This document shows, piece by piece, positions 16,412-23,984 of a stretch of DNA of 64,000 nucleotides. The position numbers were made by a program, and so were the translations under genes. Each line of letters begins with the position of its first letter. Position 1 is the first letter of the stretch. The stretch is from Arthrobacter liuii (GTDB lineage Bacteria > Actinomycetota > Actinomycetes > Actinomycetales > Micrococcaceae): the NCBI RefSeq assembly GCF_014639275.1, contig NZ_BMFW01000001.1, forward strand, positions 138,468 to 202,467, read 5' to 3'. Under the pieces are notes generated by a model. That model was not told the DNA's origin and searched no databases. It saw nothing but the letters and a program-made list of their open reading frames with translations.

Positions 16412-17320
16412 GTGGACTCGAGACGGTTGCCAAGCCCCGACGACCTGCTCATCCTGCTGACGGTTGCACGACTGGGCCGGTTCAATGCGGTGGCGGAAAC
16501 CCTCGGAACGACCCACACCACCATTTCACGCCGTATCCTCGCCCTGGACAAGCAGTTGGGCGGCCGCACCCTGGAACGCAGCCCGCAGGGGTGGGAGCTG
16601 ACGCAGCTTGGTGCCGCGGCTGTGGAAGCGGCAGAGGCGATTGAGGCCACGCTGGGTTCGCTTTCAGGGCGGATCGGCCAGAACCAGAGCGCCCTTGCCG
16701 GCCTGGTCCGGGTGGCCACCACGGACGGTGTGGGCGCCGTGTTCGTCACCCCTTCGCTGGTGCGGCTCCAGCAGCAGAACCCGCTGCTGAACATTGAAAT
16801 GCTGAGCGCTACGCGGAAAGTCAGCCAGAACCGGTCCGGTGTGGACCTTGAGGTCGTGGTGGGCCGGGCCGACGTCAGCACCGCGCAAACGATCTTCCTG
16901 AGCAACTACTACCTGCGCCTTTACGCCAGCCCTGGCTACGCCGCCCGGCACGGGCTGCCGGAAACGCTCGACGGCGTGGGGCAGCACGGGTTTGTCTCCT
17001 ACGTCGAATCTGCACTGCAGGTCGCGGAGCTGGGGCCGCGCTGGTCAGAGCAGCTTCCGATGCCCAGGACCAGCTTCCAGGCCACCAGCGTGTTCGCCCA
17101 GGTGGAGGCGGTGCGGCAGGGAGCCGGCATTGGGCTGCTGCCGAACTTCATGGTGGCAGGGCGGGAGGACTTCGTGCCCGTCCTGGCGGCCGACTTTGAG
17201 CGGCAGCTTCCCATCTGGGCCGTTGCCCGTCCGGAGTCGCTCCGGTCAGCCCCGGTACAGGGAGTGATTGCGGCACTCAAAGAGGAAGTGAAGGAGCGCT
17301 CCGGGCTGCTGGCAGGTTAG
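16412..17320 (+). CDS. LysR-type transcriptional regulator, divergent from mmsBA
   Basis: A 302-residue LysR protein. The N-terminal winged helix contains DDLLILLTVARLGRFNAVAE, then TLGTTHTTISRRILALDKQLGG and RSPQGWELTQLG. The C-terminal domain is the usual periplasmic-binding-protein-like effector fold. The GTG at 16412 is chosen because AGGAAGG precedes it by 6-7 bases; an ATG 39 bases earlier has no site. The shared intergenic region has TGCATTGCTGCA at 16380-16391 and GTGCAAT at 16348-16354, which might be regulator contacts. The effector is unknown but may be a valine-pathway intermediate. Its stop lies 3 bases from that of the convergent alcohol dehydrogenase. Confidence 0.8.
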   Translation: MDSRRLPSPDDLLILLTVARLGRFNAVAETLGTTHTTISRRILALDKQLGGRTLERSPQGWELTQLGAAAVEAAEAIEATLGSLSGRIGQNQSALAGLVRVATTDGVGAVFVTPSLVRLQQQNPLLNIEMLSATRKVSQNRSGVDLEVVVGRADVSTAQTIFLSNYYLRLYASPGYAARHGLPETLDGVGQHGFVSYVESALQVAELGPRWSEQLPMPRTSFQATSVFAQVEAVRQGAGIGLLPNFMVAGREDFVPVLAADFERQLPIWAVARPESLRSAPVQGVIAALKEEVKERSGLLAG

Positions 17321-17323
17321 GCC

Positions 17324-18469
17324 TCAGGCCCGGAAAAGCCGCCTGACCACCTGCCCGGACGCCAAGGCATCCAGTCCCTCGTTGATCTCGCTTAGCGGCC
17401 GGGTGTCTGAATGCAGCAGCTCAACCGGCAGCCTGCCCTCCCGCCAGTACGCGAGGTACTTCGGGATGTCCCGTGAAGGCACGGCGTCACCCATGTAGGA
17501 GCCCAGCAGCCGTTTGCCCGCCCCCGCAAACTGCAGGGCCGGCACCGTCAACTCGGCGGACGGATGGGGCAGGCCCACCGAGACCACCGCGCCGCCGCGC
17601 GTCACCAGCTCCAAGCAGGAGGCGATGACGCGTGCGGAGCCCACAGCCTCAATGGCAACGTCCACTCCGTCGCCGGCAGCTTCCGCGACCAGCCGGGCCG
17701 CGTCCTCCGGAGTTCCGACCGCGGTGGCCCCGGCGTTGCGCGCCAGCTGGTGCTTCCCCTGGTTTGGGTCGATGGCAATCACGCTGGCAGCCCCGGCGAG
17801 GCGGGCCGCCATGACGGCGGACAGGCCCACCGCGCCGAGGCCGAAGACTGCCACGGACTGCCCGGAACTGACACCGGCGGTGTTGAGCACGGCGCCCATT
17901 CCGGTGAGCACGGCGCAACCAAACATCGCCGCAACAGTGTCGGGGACGTCGTCGTCAATTACCACCACCGATTCCCGCGCAACCACCGCGTAATCCGCGA
18001 AGGCCGAGACGCCCAAGTGGTGGTTGATCCGCTCCCCCGCCAGCGTCCTCAACAAGGCAGGCCCGTGCAGCAGGTCGCCGGAGCCATTGACCTCCGCCGC
18101 CCGGTGGCACAGCGCCGGCCGGCCTGCCAGGCATGCCCGGCATTGCCCGCAACTGGGCACGAAGACCAGCACCACGTGGTCACCCACGGACACGTCGGCT
18201 ACCCCCTCGCCGACGGCCTCGACCCGGCCCACCGCCTCGTGGCCCAGCGCCATGGGAAGCGGACGGATGCGGGAACCGTCTACCACCGAAAGGTCCGAAT
18301 GGCACAGGCTCGAGTAGGTGATGGACACTCCAAGCTCACCTGCGCGCGGCGCCGGCTTCTCGAGTTCCTGCACCAGCAACGGCCGGGACTCGGCGTAGGT
18401 TCGCGTGCCCGGGCCGGCTCCTGTGGTGGGGGCGGCGGGAACGGTGGCATACAGGACGGCGGCTTTCAT
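17324..18469 (-). CDS. Zinc-dependent alcohol dehydrogenase
   Basis: A 381-residue medium-chain dehydrogenase. The catalytic zinc ligands are in YSSLCHSDLS and LGHEAVGRVE, the four-Cys structural zinc loop is CGQCRACLAGRPALC, and the Rossmann motif is VFGLGAVGLSAVM. The N-terminal extension and overall length recall class III or mycothiol/thiol-linked alcohol dehydrogenases. It starts at ATG 18469 with AGGA upstream, 7 bases after the stop of the MFS transporter gene. The pair probably takes up and oxidises one compound, but the substrate cannot be read from the sequence. Confidence 0.8.
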   Translation of the reverse strand: MKAAVLYATVPAAPTTGAGPGTRTYAESRPLLVQELEKPAPRAGELGVSITYSSLCHSDLSVVDGSRIRPLPMALGHEAVGRVEAVGEGVADVSVGDHVVLVFVPSCGQCRACLAGRPALCHRAAEVNGSGDLLHGPALLRTLAGERINHHLGVSAFADYAVVARESVVVIDDDVPDTVAAMFGCAVLTGMGAVLNTAGVSSGQSVAVFGLGAVGLSAVMAARLAGAASVIAIDPNQGKHQLARNAGATAVGTPEDAARLVAEAAGDGVDVAIEAVGSARVIASCLELVTRGGAVVSVGLPHPSAELTVPALQFAGAGKRLLGSYMGDAVPSRDIPKYLAYWREGRLPVELLHSDTRPLSEINEGLDALASGQVVRRLFRA

Positions 18470-18476
18470 GCGGATC

Positions 18477-19859
18477 CTACTTCTTGCCCGCGGCCAGCAG
18501 GTCGGCGGTGCCTTGGGCGTCGGCGGCATCCACATCGTGCAGCGAGATGCCGCGGGTTTCCTTCAGGAAGAAGACAGCGACGGCGGTGACGGCGCAGGCG
18601 ATGAGCAGATAGACCGCCACCGGGACGGAGGACTTGTAGGTGCCCAGGAGCGAGGCGGCGATGATCGGGGCAAGGGAACCTGCCACGATCGAGGTCACCT
18701 GGTAGCCCAGGGAGACGCCGGAGTAGCGCATCCGGGTGGGGAACATTTCAGCCATGATGGCGGGCTGTCCGGCGTACATGAAGGCGTGGAACACCAGGCC
18801 GATCATGATGGCGGCCAAAATAATGGCGTCGTTCCGGGTGTCCATCATGGGGAACGCGAAGAAGCCCCAGGTGGCACCCATGATGGTGCCGGCCATGTAG
18901 ACGGGCTTGCGGCCGAAGCGGTCGGACAGCTTGCCGATCATGGGCACGACGGCGAAGTGGACGGCGTGCGCAAGGAGCAGCAGGAGGAGGATGCGCGTGG
19001 TGTCTGCCTGCACCACGGTCTTCAGGTAGGTGATGGAGAACGTCACCACGAGGTAGTACAGGATGTTTTCCGCGAAACGCAGGCCCATGGCGGTGAAGAC
19101 CCCGCGCGGGTAGCGCCGGAATACTTCCGCAACGCCGTAGCCTTTATGGCCGGCGTCCACCTCCTTGCGGGCTTCAAGGAAGATGGGTGCGTCATTGACC
19201 TTGGTGCGGATGTAGTAGCCGATCAGGACGATCACCGCTGACAGCCAGAACGCCACGCGCCAGCCCCATCCCAGGAAGGCGTCCTGGGTGAGCGTGGAAG
19301 ACAGGATGAACAGCACCGCCGTGGCGAGCAGGTTCCCCAGCGGCACCGCCGACTGCGGCCAGCTGGCCCAGAAACCGCGGGACTTACTGGGGCTGTGCTC
19401 GGCGACGAGGAGGACGGCGCCGCCCCACTCCCCACCGACGGCAAAGCCCTGGGCGAACCGGAGGATGACCAGCAGCGCTGGAGCCCAGTAGCCGATCTGC
19501 TGGAACGTGGGCAGGCAGCCCATGAGGAAAGTGGAAACCCCTACCAGGATGATGCTCAGCTGCAGCAGCTTTTTACGGCCGAACTTGTCGCCGAAGTGGC
19601 CAAAGACGATGCCGCCGATGGGACGGGCCACGAAGCCGACGGCGTAGGTGAGGAAGGCGGCGATGATGCCGTCCAGTTCGGAGCCGGCGTTGGGGAAGAA
19701 CGCCTTCCCGAACACCAGCGTGGCGGCCGATGCGTAGAGGAAAAACTCGTACCACTCCACGACGGTGCCGGCCATGGAGGCTGTCACCACTTTCTTCAGG
19801 CCTGATGCCTTGACGTCGGTTTCCTCGGTGCGCCTTGCGGCGGTGCGTTCCGTACTCAT
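18477..19859 (-). CDS. MFS transporter, metabolite:H+ symporter (MHS) family
   Basis: A 460-residue transporter with 12 predicted helices. TVVEWYEFFLYASAA in helix 1 is the signature of the MHS branch (shikimate, proline/betaine, citrate and alpha-ketoglutarate carriers), and the loop 2-3 motif is GHFGDKFGRKKLL. Later landmarks are LRFAQGFAVGGEWGGAVL and the second-half GKLSDRFGRKPVYM. It starts at ATG 19859 with GAAGGAG spaced by 5-6 bases. The substrate is likely an organic acid or zwitterion, by family only. It heads the transporter-dehydrogenase pair. The 212 bases upstream to metX show no clear feature. Confidence 0.85.
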   Translation of the reverse strand: MSTERTAARRTEETDVKASGLKKVVTASMAGTVVEWYEFFLYASAATLVFGKAFFPNAGSELDGIIAAFLTYAVGFVARPIGGIVFGHFGDKFGRKKLLQLSIILVGVSTFLMGCLPTFQQIGYWAPALLVILRFAQGFAVGGEWGGAVLLVAEHSPSKSRGFWASWPQSAVPLGNLLATAVLFILSSTLTQDAFLGWGWRVAFWLSAVIVLIGYYIRTKVNDAPIFLEARKEVDAGHKGYGVAEVFRRYPRGVFTAMGLRFAENILYYLVVTFSITYLKTVVQADTTRILLLLLLAHAVHFAVVPMIGKLSDRFGRKPVYMAGTIMGATWGFFAFPMMDTRNDAIILAAIMIGLVFHAFMYAGQPAIMAEMFPTRMRYSGVSLGYQVTSIVAGSLAPIIAASLLGTYKSSVPVAVYLLIACAVTAVAVFFLKETRGISLHDVDAADAQGTADLLAAGKK

Positions 19860-20071
19860 GCGAACTCCTTCGGCGTCGTCGTCGACACCACGGGGACAGT
19901 CGATGGCAGCCGCGTGTGATGTACACCACGAAAGCCGGCTTCGATGAGTATGGTCTGCATACCCCTGCAACCTCAACGCCCATTAGTGCAGAAGGCACCT
20001 GCAGGAATGCACATCCAGCTGCTGCCGCGTGCATTACTCGCAACGGCATTCCTACGCGCCCGCGGCCCTGG

Positions 20072-21187
20072 CTAGACCAGGAAGCTGCTCCGCAGCTGGC
20101 CGCCCAGCTGGCCGATCTCGGTCAGGAACCCGTCATGCCCGATGGGCGCCTGGATGACGTGGACGTCCACCTCGCCGGGCAGGGCCTGCGCCAGCTCATG
20201 TGACTGTGACGGGAAATAGAGCCGGTCGGAGTCGACGGCGGCCACGAAGAACCGCGCCGTGGACCGGGCCAGGGTTTCGGCCAGGTTCCCCCGTCCCCGG
20301 CAGACGTCGTGGCTCATCAGCGCCTCGGTCAAGGCGATATAACTGTTGGCATCGAATCGCTTCACGAGCTTGTTGCCCTGGTGGTCCAGGTAGCTTTCCA
20401 CCTGGTAGCGGCCGCGGGCAGCGAGTACTTCCCCTTGGAAGGGTGATTCGGGCTCCTGGGGTGCCCGGCCGAAGCGGCTTTCCAGTTCCGCGGCTGACCG
20501 GTAGGTGATGTGGGCGATGCGCCGGGCAAGCGCCAGCCCCTCTTCGGGACAATGGCCGCCGTAGTAATCGCCGCCGTTGAAGTTCGGATCCTGCCTGATC
20601 GCCAAGGTCTGGGCCTGTGCGAAGGCGATCTGTTCGGCCGTGCTGGCGGCACCAACGGAGATCACGGCGCACCGCTGCACCCTTTCGGGGTAGGTCAGGG
20701 CCCATTCCAGGGCGCGGGCACCGCCCATGGATCCGCCGAGCACGGCAAACCAGCTCGTGATGCCCAGCTGGTCTGCCAGCCGGGCTTCGGCGGCCGTGCT
20801 GTCGCGCAGGGTGACAAGGGGGAACCGCGAGCCCCAGGGCGCTCCATCCGGGGACGGCGACGAAGGGCCGGTTGATCCATAGCAGCCGCCCACGATGTTG
20901 ATGGACACCACGAAGAAGCGGTCGGTGTCCACGGGAGCGCCGGGACCGGCCAGCTGTTCCCACCAGCCTTCTTCATCGGTGTCGCCCCGCGTCACGTGGG
21001 TGCTGCCGGTCAGCGCGTGCTCGATCAGGATGGCGTTGCTGGCGTCCGCATTGAGCGTGCCCCAGGTTTCATAGGCCAAGGTGACGTCCGGGAGGTACCC
21101 CCCGGCTTCCAGCTCCAGCCCCCCGATGGAGGCGTAGCGGACGATTCCGTGTTCGGGGATGGTGGTTGGGGCGACGGTAACCGTCAT
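20072..21187 (-). CDS. metX: Homoserine O-acetyltransferase
   Basis: A 371-residue alpha/beta-hydrolase-fold acyltransferase that activates homoserine for methionine synthesis. It has LAYETWGTLN, HALTGSTHV, NIVGGCYGSTGPSS, the nucleophile in LGGSMGGARALEW (Ser153), the Asp in AVDSDRLYF and the His in PIGHDGFLTE. The start is ATG 21187. An SAM-IV riboswitch lies in its leader (21235-21318), so methionine sufficiency should control it. metY lies upstream on the same strand, and the two genes supply consecutive steps: O-acetylhomoserine formation, then sulfhydrylation. Confidence 0.93.
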   Translation of the reverse strand: MTVTVAPTTIPEHGIVRYASIGGLELEAGGYLPDVTLAYETWGTLNADASNAILIEHALTGSTHVTRGDTDEEGWWEQLAGPGAPVDTDRFFVVSINIVGGCYGSTGPSSPSPDGAPWGSRFPLVTLRDSTAAEARLADQLGITSWFAVLGGSMGGARALEWALTYPERVQRCAVISVGAASTAEQIAFAQAQTLAIRQDPNFNGGDYYGGHCPEEGLALARRIAHITYRSAAELESRFGRAPQEPESPFQGEVLAARGRYQVESYLDHQGNKLVKRFDANSYIALTEALMSHDVCRGRGNLAETLARSTARFFVAAVDSDRLYFPSQSHELAQALPGEVDVHVIQAPIGHDGFLTEIGQLGGQLRSSFLV

Positions 21188-21234
21188 GGCAAGACCTCTT
21201 CTACGCGCTTGCCCGCCGTCATTTGACCGGCAGG

Positions 21235-21318
21235 CCAGGTCTTCACCCGGGGCACCCCACCGCGGATGGAGGGTTGCCGGCCAGCAAGCCGGGGCTGTCA
21301 CTGGCACTCATGACCTGG
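21235..21318 (-). ncRNA. SAM-IV riboswitch upstream of metX
   Basis: Read on the reverse strand, the leader has CCAGGTCATGAGTGCCAG, a CCCCGGCTTGCTGGCCGG core, GCAACCCTCC, then CGCGGTGGGGTGCCCCGGG, closed by GACCTGG. CCAGGTC (21318-21312) pairs with GACCTGG (21241-21235) as P1. This core matches the actinobacterial SAM-IV class, which binds S-adenosylmethionine. AAGACCT in the 3' side of P1 is also complementary over seven bases to AGGTCTT next to the metX ribosome-binding region (21191-21197), which may be part of the switch. Confidence 0.85.
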
Positions 21319-21412
21319 TTCGAGTGTACGAAACACCCCCCGCTCCGGGCCAAGAGTGTGACTGGTTGTGACTTCCCGGCTGGCCGCCGGCGGGTGTCCG
21401 TTCGGCTTCGCG

Positions 21413-22735
21413 TCAGGCGTCAGCGCCCTTGGCGGCGCGGAAGCCTGCTTCCAAATCTGCCAGGATGTCGTCGATGTGCTCCAGGCCCACGGAAAGCCGG
21501 ACCAATCCGGGGTGCACCCCGGCAACGACCTGCTGCTCCGGCGAAAGCTGGCTGTGCGTGGTCGACGCCGGGTGGATGACCAGGGAGCGGACGTCACCGA
21601 TGTTGGCCACGTGGGAGTGCAACTCCAGGGCGTCGACGAAGCGCTTGCCTGCGTCCGCTCCGCCGGCCAGGTTGAAGGCGACGACGGCGCCAGTCCCCTT
21701 GGGTCCGTACTTGCGGCCGCGTTCGTACCAGGGGCTGGACGGCAGCCCGGCATAGGCGACCGATTCGACGTCGTCCCTTGCCTCCAGCCAGCGCGCTACT
21801 TCCGCAGCGTTGGCAACGTGGCGCTCCACCCGCAGGCTCAACGTCTCCAGGCCCTGGGAAATCAGGAAGGCATTGAAGGGCGACACCGCCGAGCCCAGGT
21901 CGCGCAGCAGCTGGACCCTCGCCTTGAGGATGTAGGAAAGGTTGGCCCCAAGCGCGCCACCCTCGCCGAGGTCCCGACCGTAGACCAGTCCGTTGTAGGT
22001 GGGGTCCGGGGTGTTGAAACCGGGGAACCGCCCGGGATCCTTGCTGAAGTCGAATTTGCCGGAATCGACGATAACCCCGGCGATCGCCGAGCCGTGGCCG
22101 CCGAGGTACTTGGTGGCTGAGTGGATCACGATGTCCGCTCCCCACTCCAAGGGGCGGATCAGGTAGGGCGTGGACAGGGTGTTGTCCACGATCAGGGGCA
22201 CGCCGGCCTGATGGGCCACCTCTGAGATGCCTTCGATGTCCAGGACGTCCTGGCGCGGATTGGACACCACTTCACCGAAGAAGAGCTTGGTGTTGGGCTG
22301 GACGGCATCGCGCCACTGGTCCAGGTTGTCGGGGTCGGCCACGAAAGTGACGGAGATACCGAACTTCTTGAGGGTGTGCGCGAACAGGTTGTAGGTTCCG
22401 CCGTAAAGGCTGGGGCTGGCCACAATGTGGTCCCCGGCCTCCGCAATGTTCAGGACTGCGAAGGTCTCCGCGGCCTGCCCGGAGCTCAGCAGCAACGCGG
22501 CGAGGCCACCTTCGAGGCTGGCGATCCGTTGTTCGACGGCATCCTGCGTCGGGTTGCCGATGCGCGTGTAGATGGGGGCCAGCTCAGCCAGGGCAAAACG
22601 GTTGGCCGCACTTTCGGCGCTCGGGAACACGAAGGACGTGGTCTGGTAAATGGGCAGTGCGCGGGCTCCTGTGGCGCTGTCGGGCTCCTGCCCTGCATGG
22701 ATCTGGCGGGTTTCGAAAGACCATCCGTTGGACAT
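21413..22735 (-). CDS. metY: O-acetylhomoserine aminocarboxypropyltransferase (sulfhydrylase)
   Basis: A 440-residue PLP enzyme of the Cys/Met metabolism class. The PLP lysine is Lys209 in HSATKYLGGHG. Other landmarks are YTRIGNPTQDAVEQRIASLE, SPSLYGGTYNL, LIVDNTLSTP and the C-terminal RSLVIHPASTTHSQLS. It would make homocysteine from O-acetylhomoserine and sulfide. The start is ATG 22735: AAGGAG lies 6 bases upstream, and an ATG 18 bases earlier overlaps that site. An SAM-IV riboswitch precedes it, and metX follows downstream with its own. Confidence 0.93.
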   Translation of the reverse strand: MSNGWSFETRQIHAGQEPDSATGARALPIYQTTSFVFPSAESAANRFALAELAPIYTRIGNPTQDAVEQRIASLEGGLAALLLSSGQAAETFAVLNIAEAGDHIVASPSLYGGTYNLFAHTLKKFGISVTFVADPDNLDQWRDAVQPNTKLFFGEVVSNPRQDVLDIEGISEVAHQAGVPLIVDNTLSTPYLIRPLEWGADIVIHSATKYLGGHGSAIAGVIVDSGKFDFSKDPGRFPGFNTPDPTYNGLVYGRDLGEGGALGANLSYILKARVQLLRDLGSAVSPFNAFLISQGLETLSLRVERHVANAAEVARWLEARDDVESVAYAGLPSSPWYERGRKYGPKGTGAVVAFNLAGGADAGKRFVDALELHSHVANIGDVRSLVIHPASTTHSQLSPEQQVVAGVHPGLVRLSVGLEHIDDILADLEAGFRAAKGADA

Positions 22736-22812
22736 CCAAATCTCCTTTGACATGGGCCCGGCGTGCTCTGGGCAGTACGGGCCGCGCTTGCTCTCCGGCC
22801 GCTGCCGGACAG

Positions 22813-22896
22813 CCAGGTCTTCACCCGGGGCACCCCACCGCGGTTGAAGGGTTGCCGGCCAGCGAGCCGGGGCTTGGCGCTGGCGCTCATGACCTG
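22813..22896 (-). ncRNA. SAM-IV riboswitch upstream of metY
   Basis: The same architecture as the metX leader: CAGGTCATGAGCGCCAGCG, a CCCCGGCTCGCTGGCCGG core, GCAACCCTTC, then CGCGGTGGGGTGCCCCGGG, closed by GACCTG. It differs from the metX copy at few positions in the conserved core. The downstream leader (22736-22812) has no T-tract terminator, so translational control is more likely. Confidence 0.88.
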
Positions 22897-23054
22897 CGCC
22901 CAGTCTAGGAACGGGCTGGCTGCCGTGGACAGGATTGTGACGAACATGGTCATCCTTCATACCCATCGCGTTGCCGCGCCGCACTCGCTGGTGGACGCCG
23001 CCGTCGTCCCGCTTGCCGGCAACTCCAGGCCCCGCTTTCCGGCCAGGATTCCAG

Positions 23055-23068
23055 TAAGGGTACCCTTA
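23055..23068. promoter_or_regulatory. 14-bp perfect palindrome, candidate operator
   Basis: TAAGGGTACCCTTA is self-complementary over its whole length and ends 36 bases before the ATG of the VOC gene. Its size and position suit a dimeric repressor site. It is not identical to the IdeR/DtxR iron box I know, and no regulator gene is adjacent. Binding protein unknown. Confidence 0.4.
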
Positions 23069-23104
23069 GCTGAGAGCCCGATCACAAAGTGCCAAGATGT
23101 TGCC

Positions 23105-23743
23105 ATGCGCATGGATCACGTCTCTTACGCCTGTGAACACGATGGCCTCGCGGCCACTGCCGAACGTATTTCATCTGCCCTCGGCGTTGAGGCAGTGAAG
23201 GGCGGGGTACACCCCCGGTTCGGAACCCGGAATATGATCATCCCGCTCGCCGGGCACAAGTACCTCGAAGTCGTGGAGGTCCTGGACCACCCGGCATCGG
23301 ACAAGGCGCCGTTCGGGCAGGCGGTGCGTGCCCGTTCCGCGGCCGGTGGCGGCTGGATGGGCTGGTGCGTCGAGGTGGACGACCTCGCCCCCTTTGAGGA
23401 GCGCCTGGGCCGCGCTGCCGTGAACGGGAACCGCAAGTTCCCGGACGGCCGCGAGCTGGTCTGGAAACAGATTGGCATCCTGGGCCTTATTGCCGATCCC
23501 CAGGTCCCGTACATGCTCAAGTGGGAGGGTGATCCGTCACTGCACCCATCCAATGCATACGAGAGCAACCTCAAGATGAGCTGCCTGACCATCGCCGGTT
23601 CCGCTTCGCGCGTCACAGAGTGGCTGGGTGAGCCGGTGGAGAAGCCGCTGGAGGACGTTGCCGTCGAGTGGGTCGCACCGCACGGAACACCGGGCATCCT
23701 GTCGGTCACCTTTGAGACCGCCAACGGAGCCGTCACTATCTGA
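23105..23743 (+). CDS. VOC-superfamily (glyoxalase-like) protein
   Basis: A 212-residue protein beginning MRMDHVSYACEHDGLAATAE, followed by a metal-site-like arrangement typical of glyoxalase-like domains: His in the first strand, GVHPRFGTRNMIIPL, and HKYLEVVEVLDHP. The second half (MSCLTIAGSASRVTEWLG, then GTPGILSVTFET) is a degenerate partner module. Enzyme activity cannot be assigned. The ATG at 23105 is used, with another in-frame ATG two codons later. The gene stands alone between metY and the DUF222 gene. A long perfect palindrome (23809-23860) lies beyond its stop. Confidence 0.7.
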   Translation: MRMDHVSYACEHDGLAATAERISSALGVEAVKGGVHPRFGTRNMIIPLAGHKYLEVVEVLDHPASDKAPFGQAVRARSAAGGGWMGWCVEVDDLAPFEERLGRAAVNGNRKFPDGRELVWKQIGILGLIADPQVPYMLKWEGDPSLHPSNAYESNLKMSCLTIAGSASRVTEWLGEPVEKPLEDVAVEWVAPHGTPGILSVTFETANGAVTI

Positions 23744-23808
23744 CGGTCCCACCCTGCCCTGTTGAGTTTCCCGGCCGATGGGTGGCCCGGGTCCATGCCC
23801 GGATAATC

Positions 23809-23860
23809 TTCGGCCGCCATGAGGTGGTGACAACGGCGTCACCACCTCATGGCGGCCGAA
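23809..23860. repeat. Perfect 23-bp inverted repeat after the VOC gene
   Basis: The arms at 23809-23831 (TTCGGCCGCCATGAGGTGG, then TGAC) and 23838-23860 are perfectly complementary around the loop AACGGC. The rightward exit reads TTCATTTAAG, only partly T-rich. It lies 65 bases after the VOC stop and may terminate or stabilise that transcript. It lacks the CGTTTTG core of the elements at 7631 and 34573, so it belongs to another type. Confidence 0.75.
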
Positions 23861-23984
23861 TTCATTTAAGCGGCAGCTGACCGTGGGGCTAAGTCGTCGC
23901 TGTCCACGGTGCCAAGTTGCCGCTGAGTGGGCGGCGACGGATGCTCCAGACTTCAATGTCAGTGCCTCGTTGGATGATTCTTCT

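Larger units (their letters stand above)
22736..23104. other. Gene-free stretch between divergent metY and VOC genes
   Basis: A 369-base divergent intergenic region. 22736-22812 is the metY leader between riboswitch and start, and 22813-22896 is the riboswitch. From 22897 to 23104 lie the presumed metY promoter and the leader of the rightward VOC gene, including the 14-base palindrome at 23055-23068. No small open frame with a convincing ribosome-binding site was seen. Confidence 0.6.
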
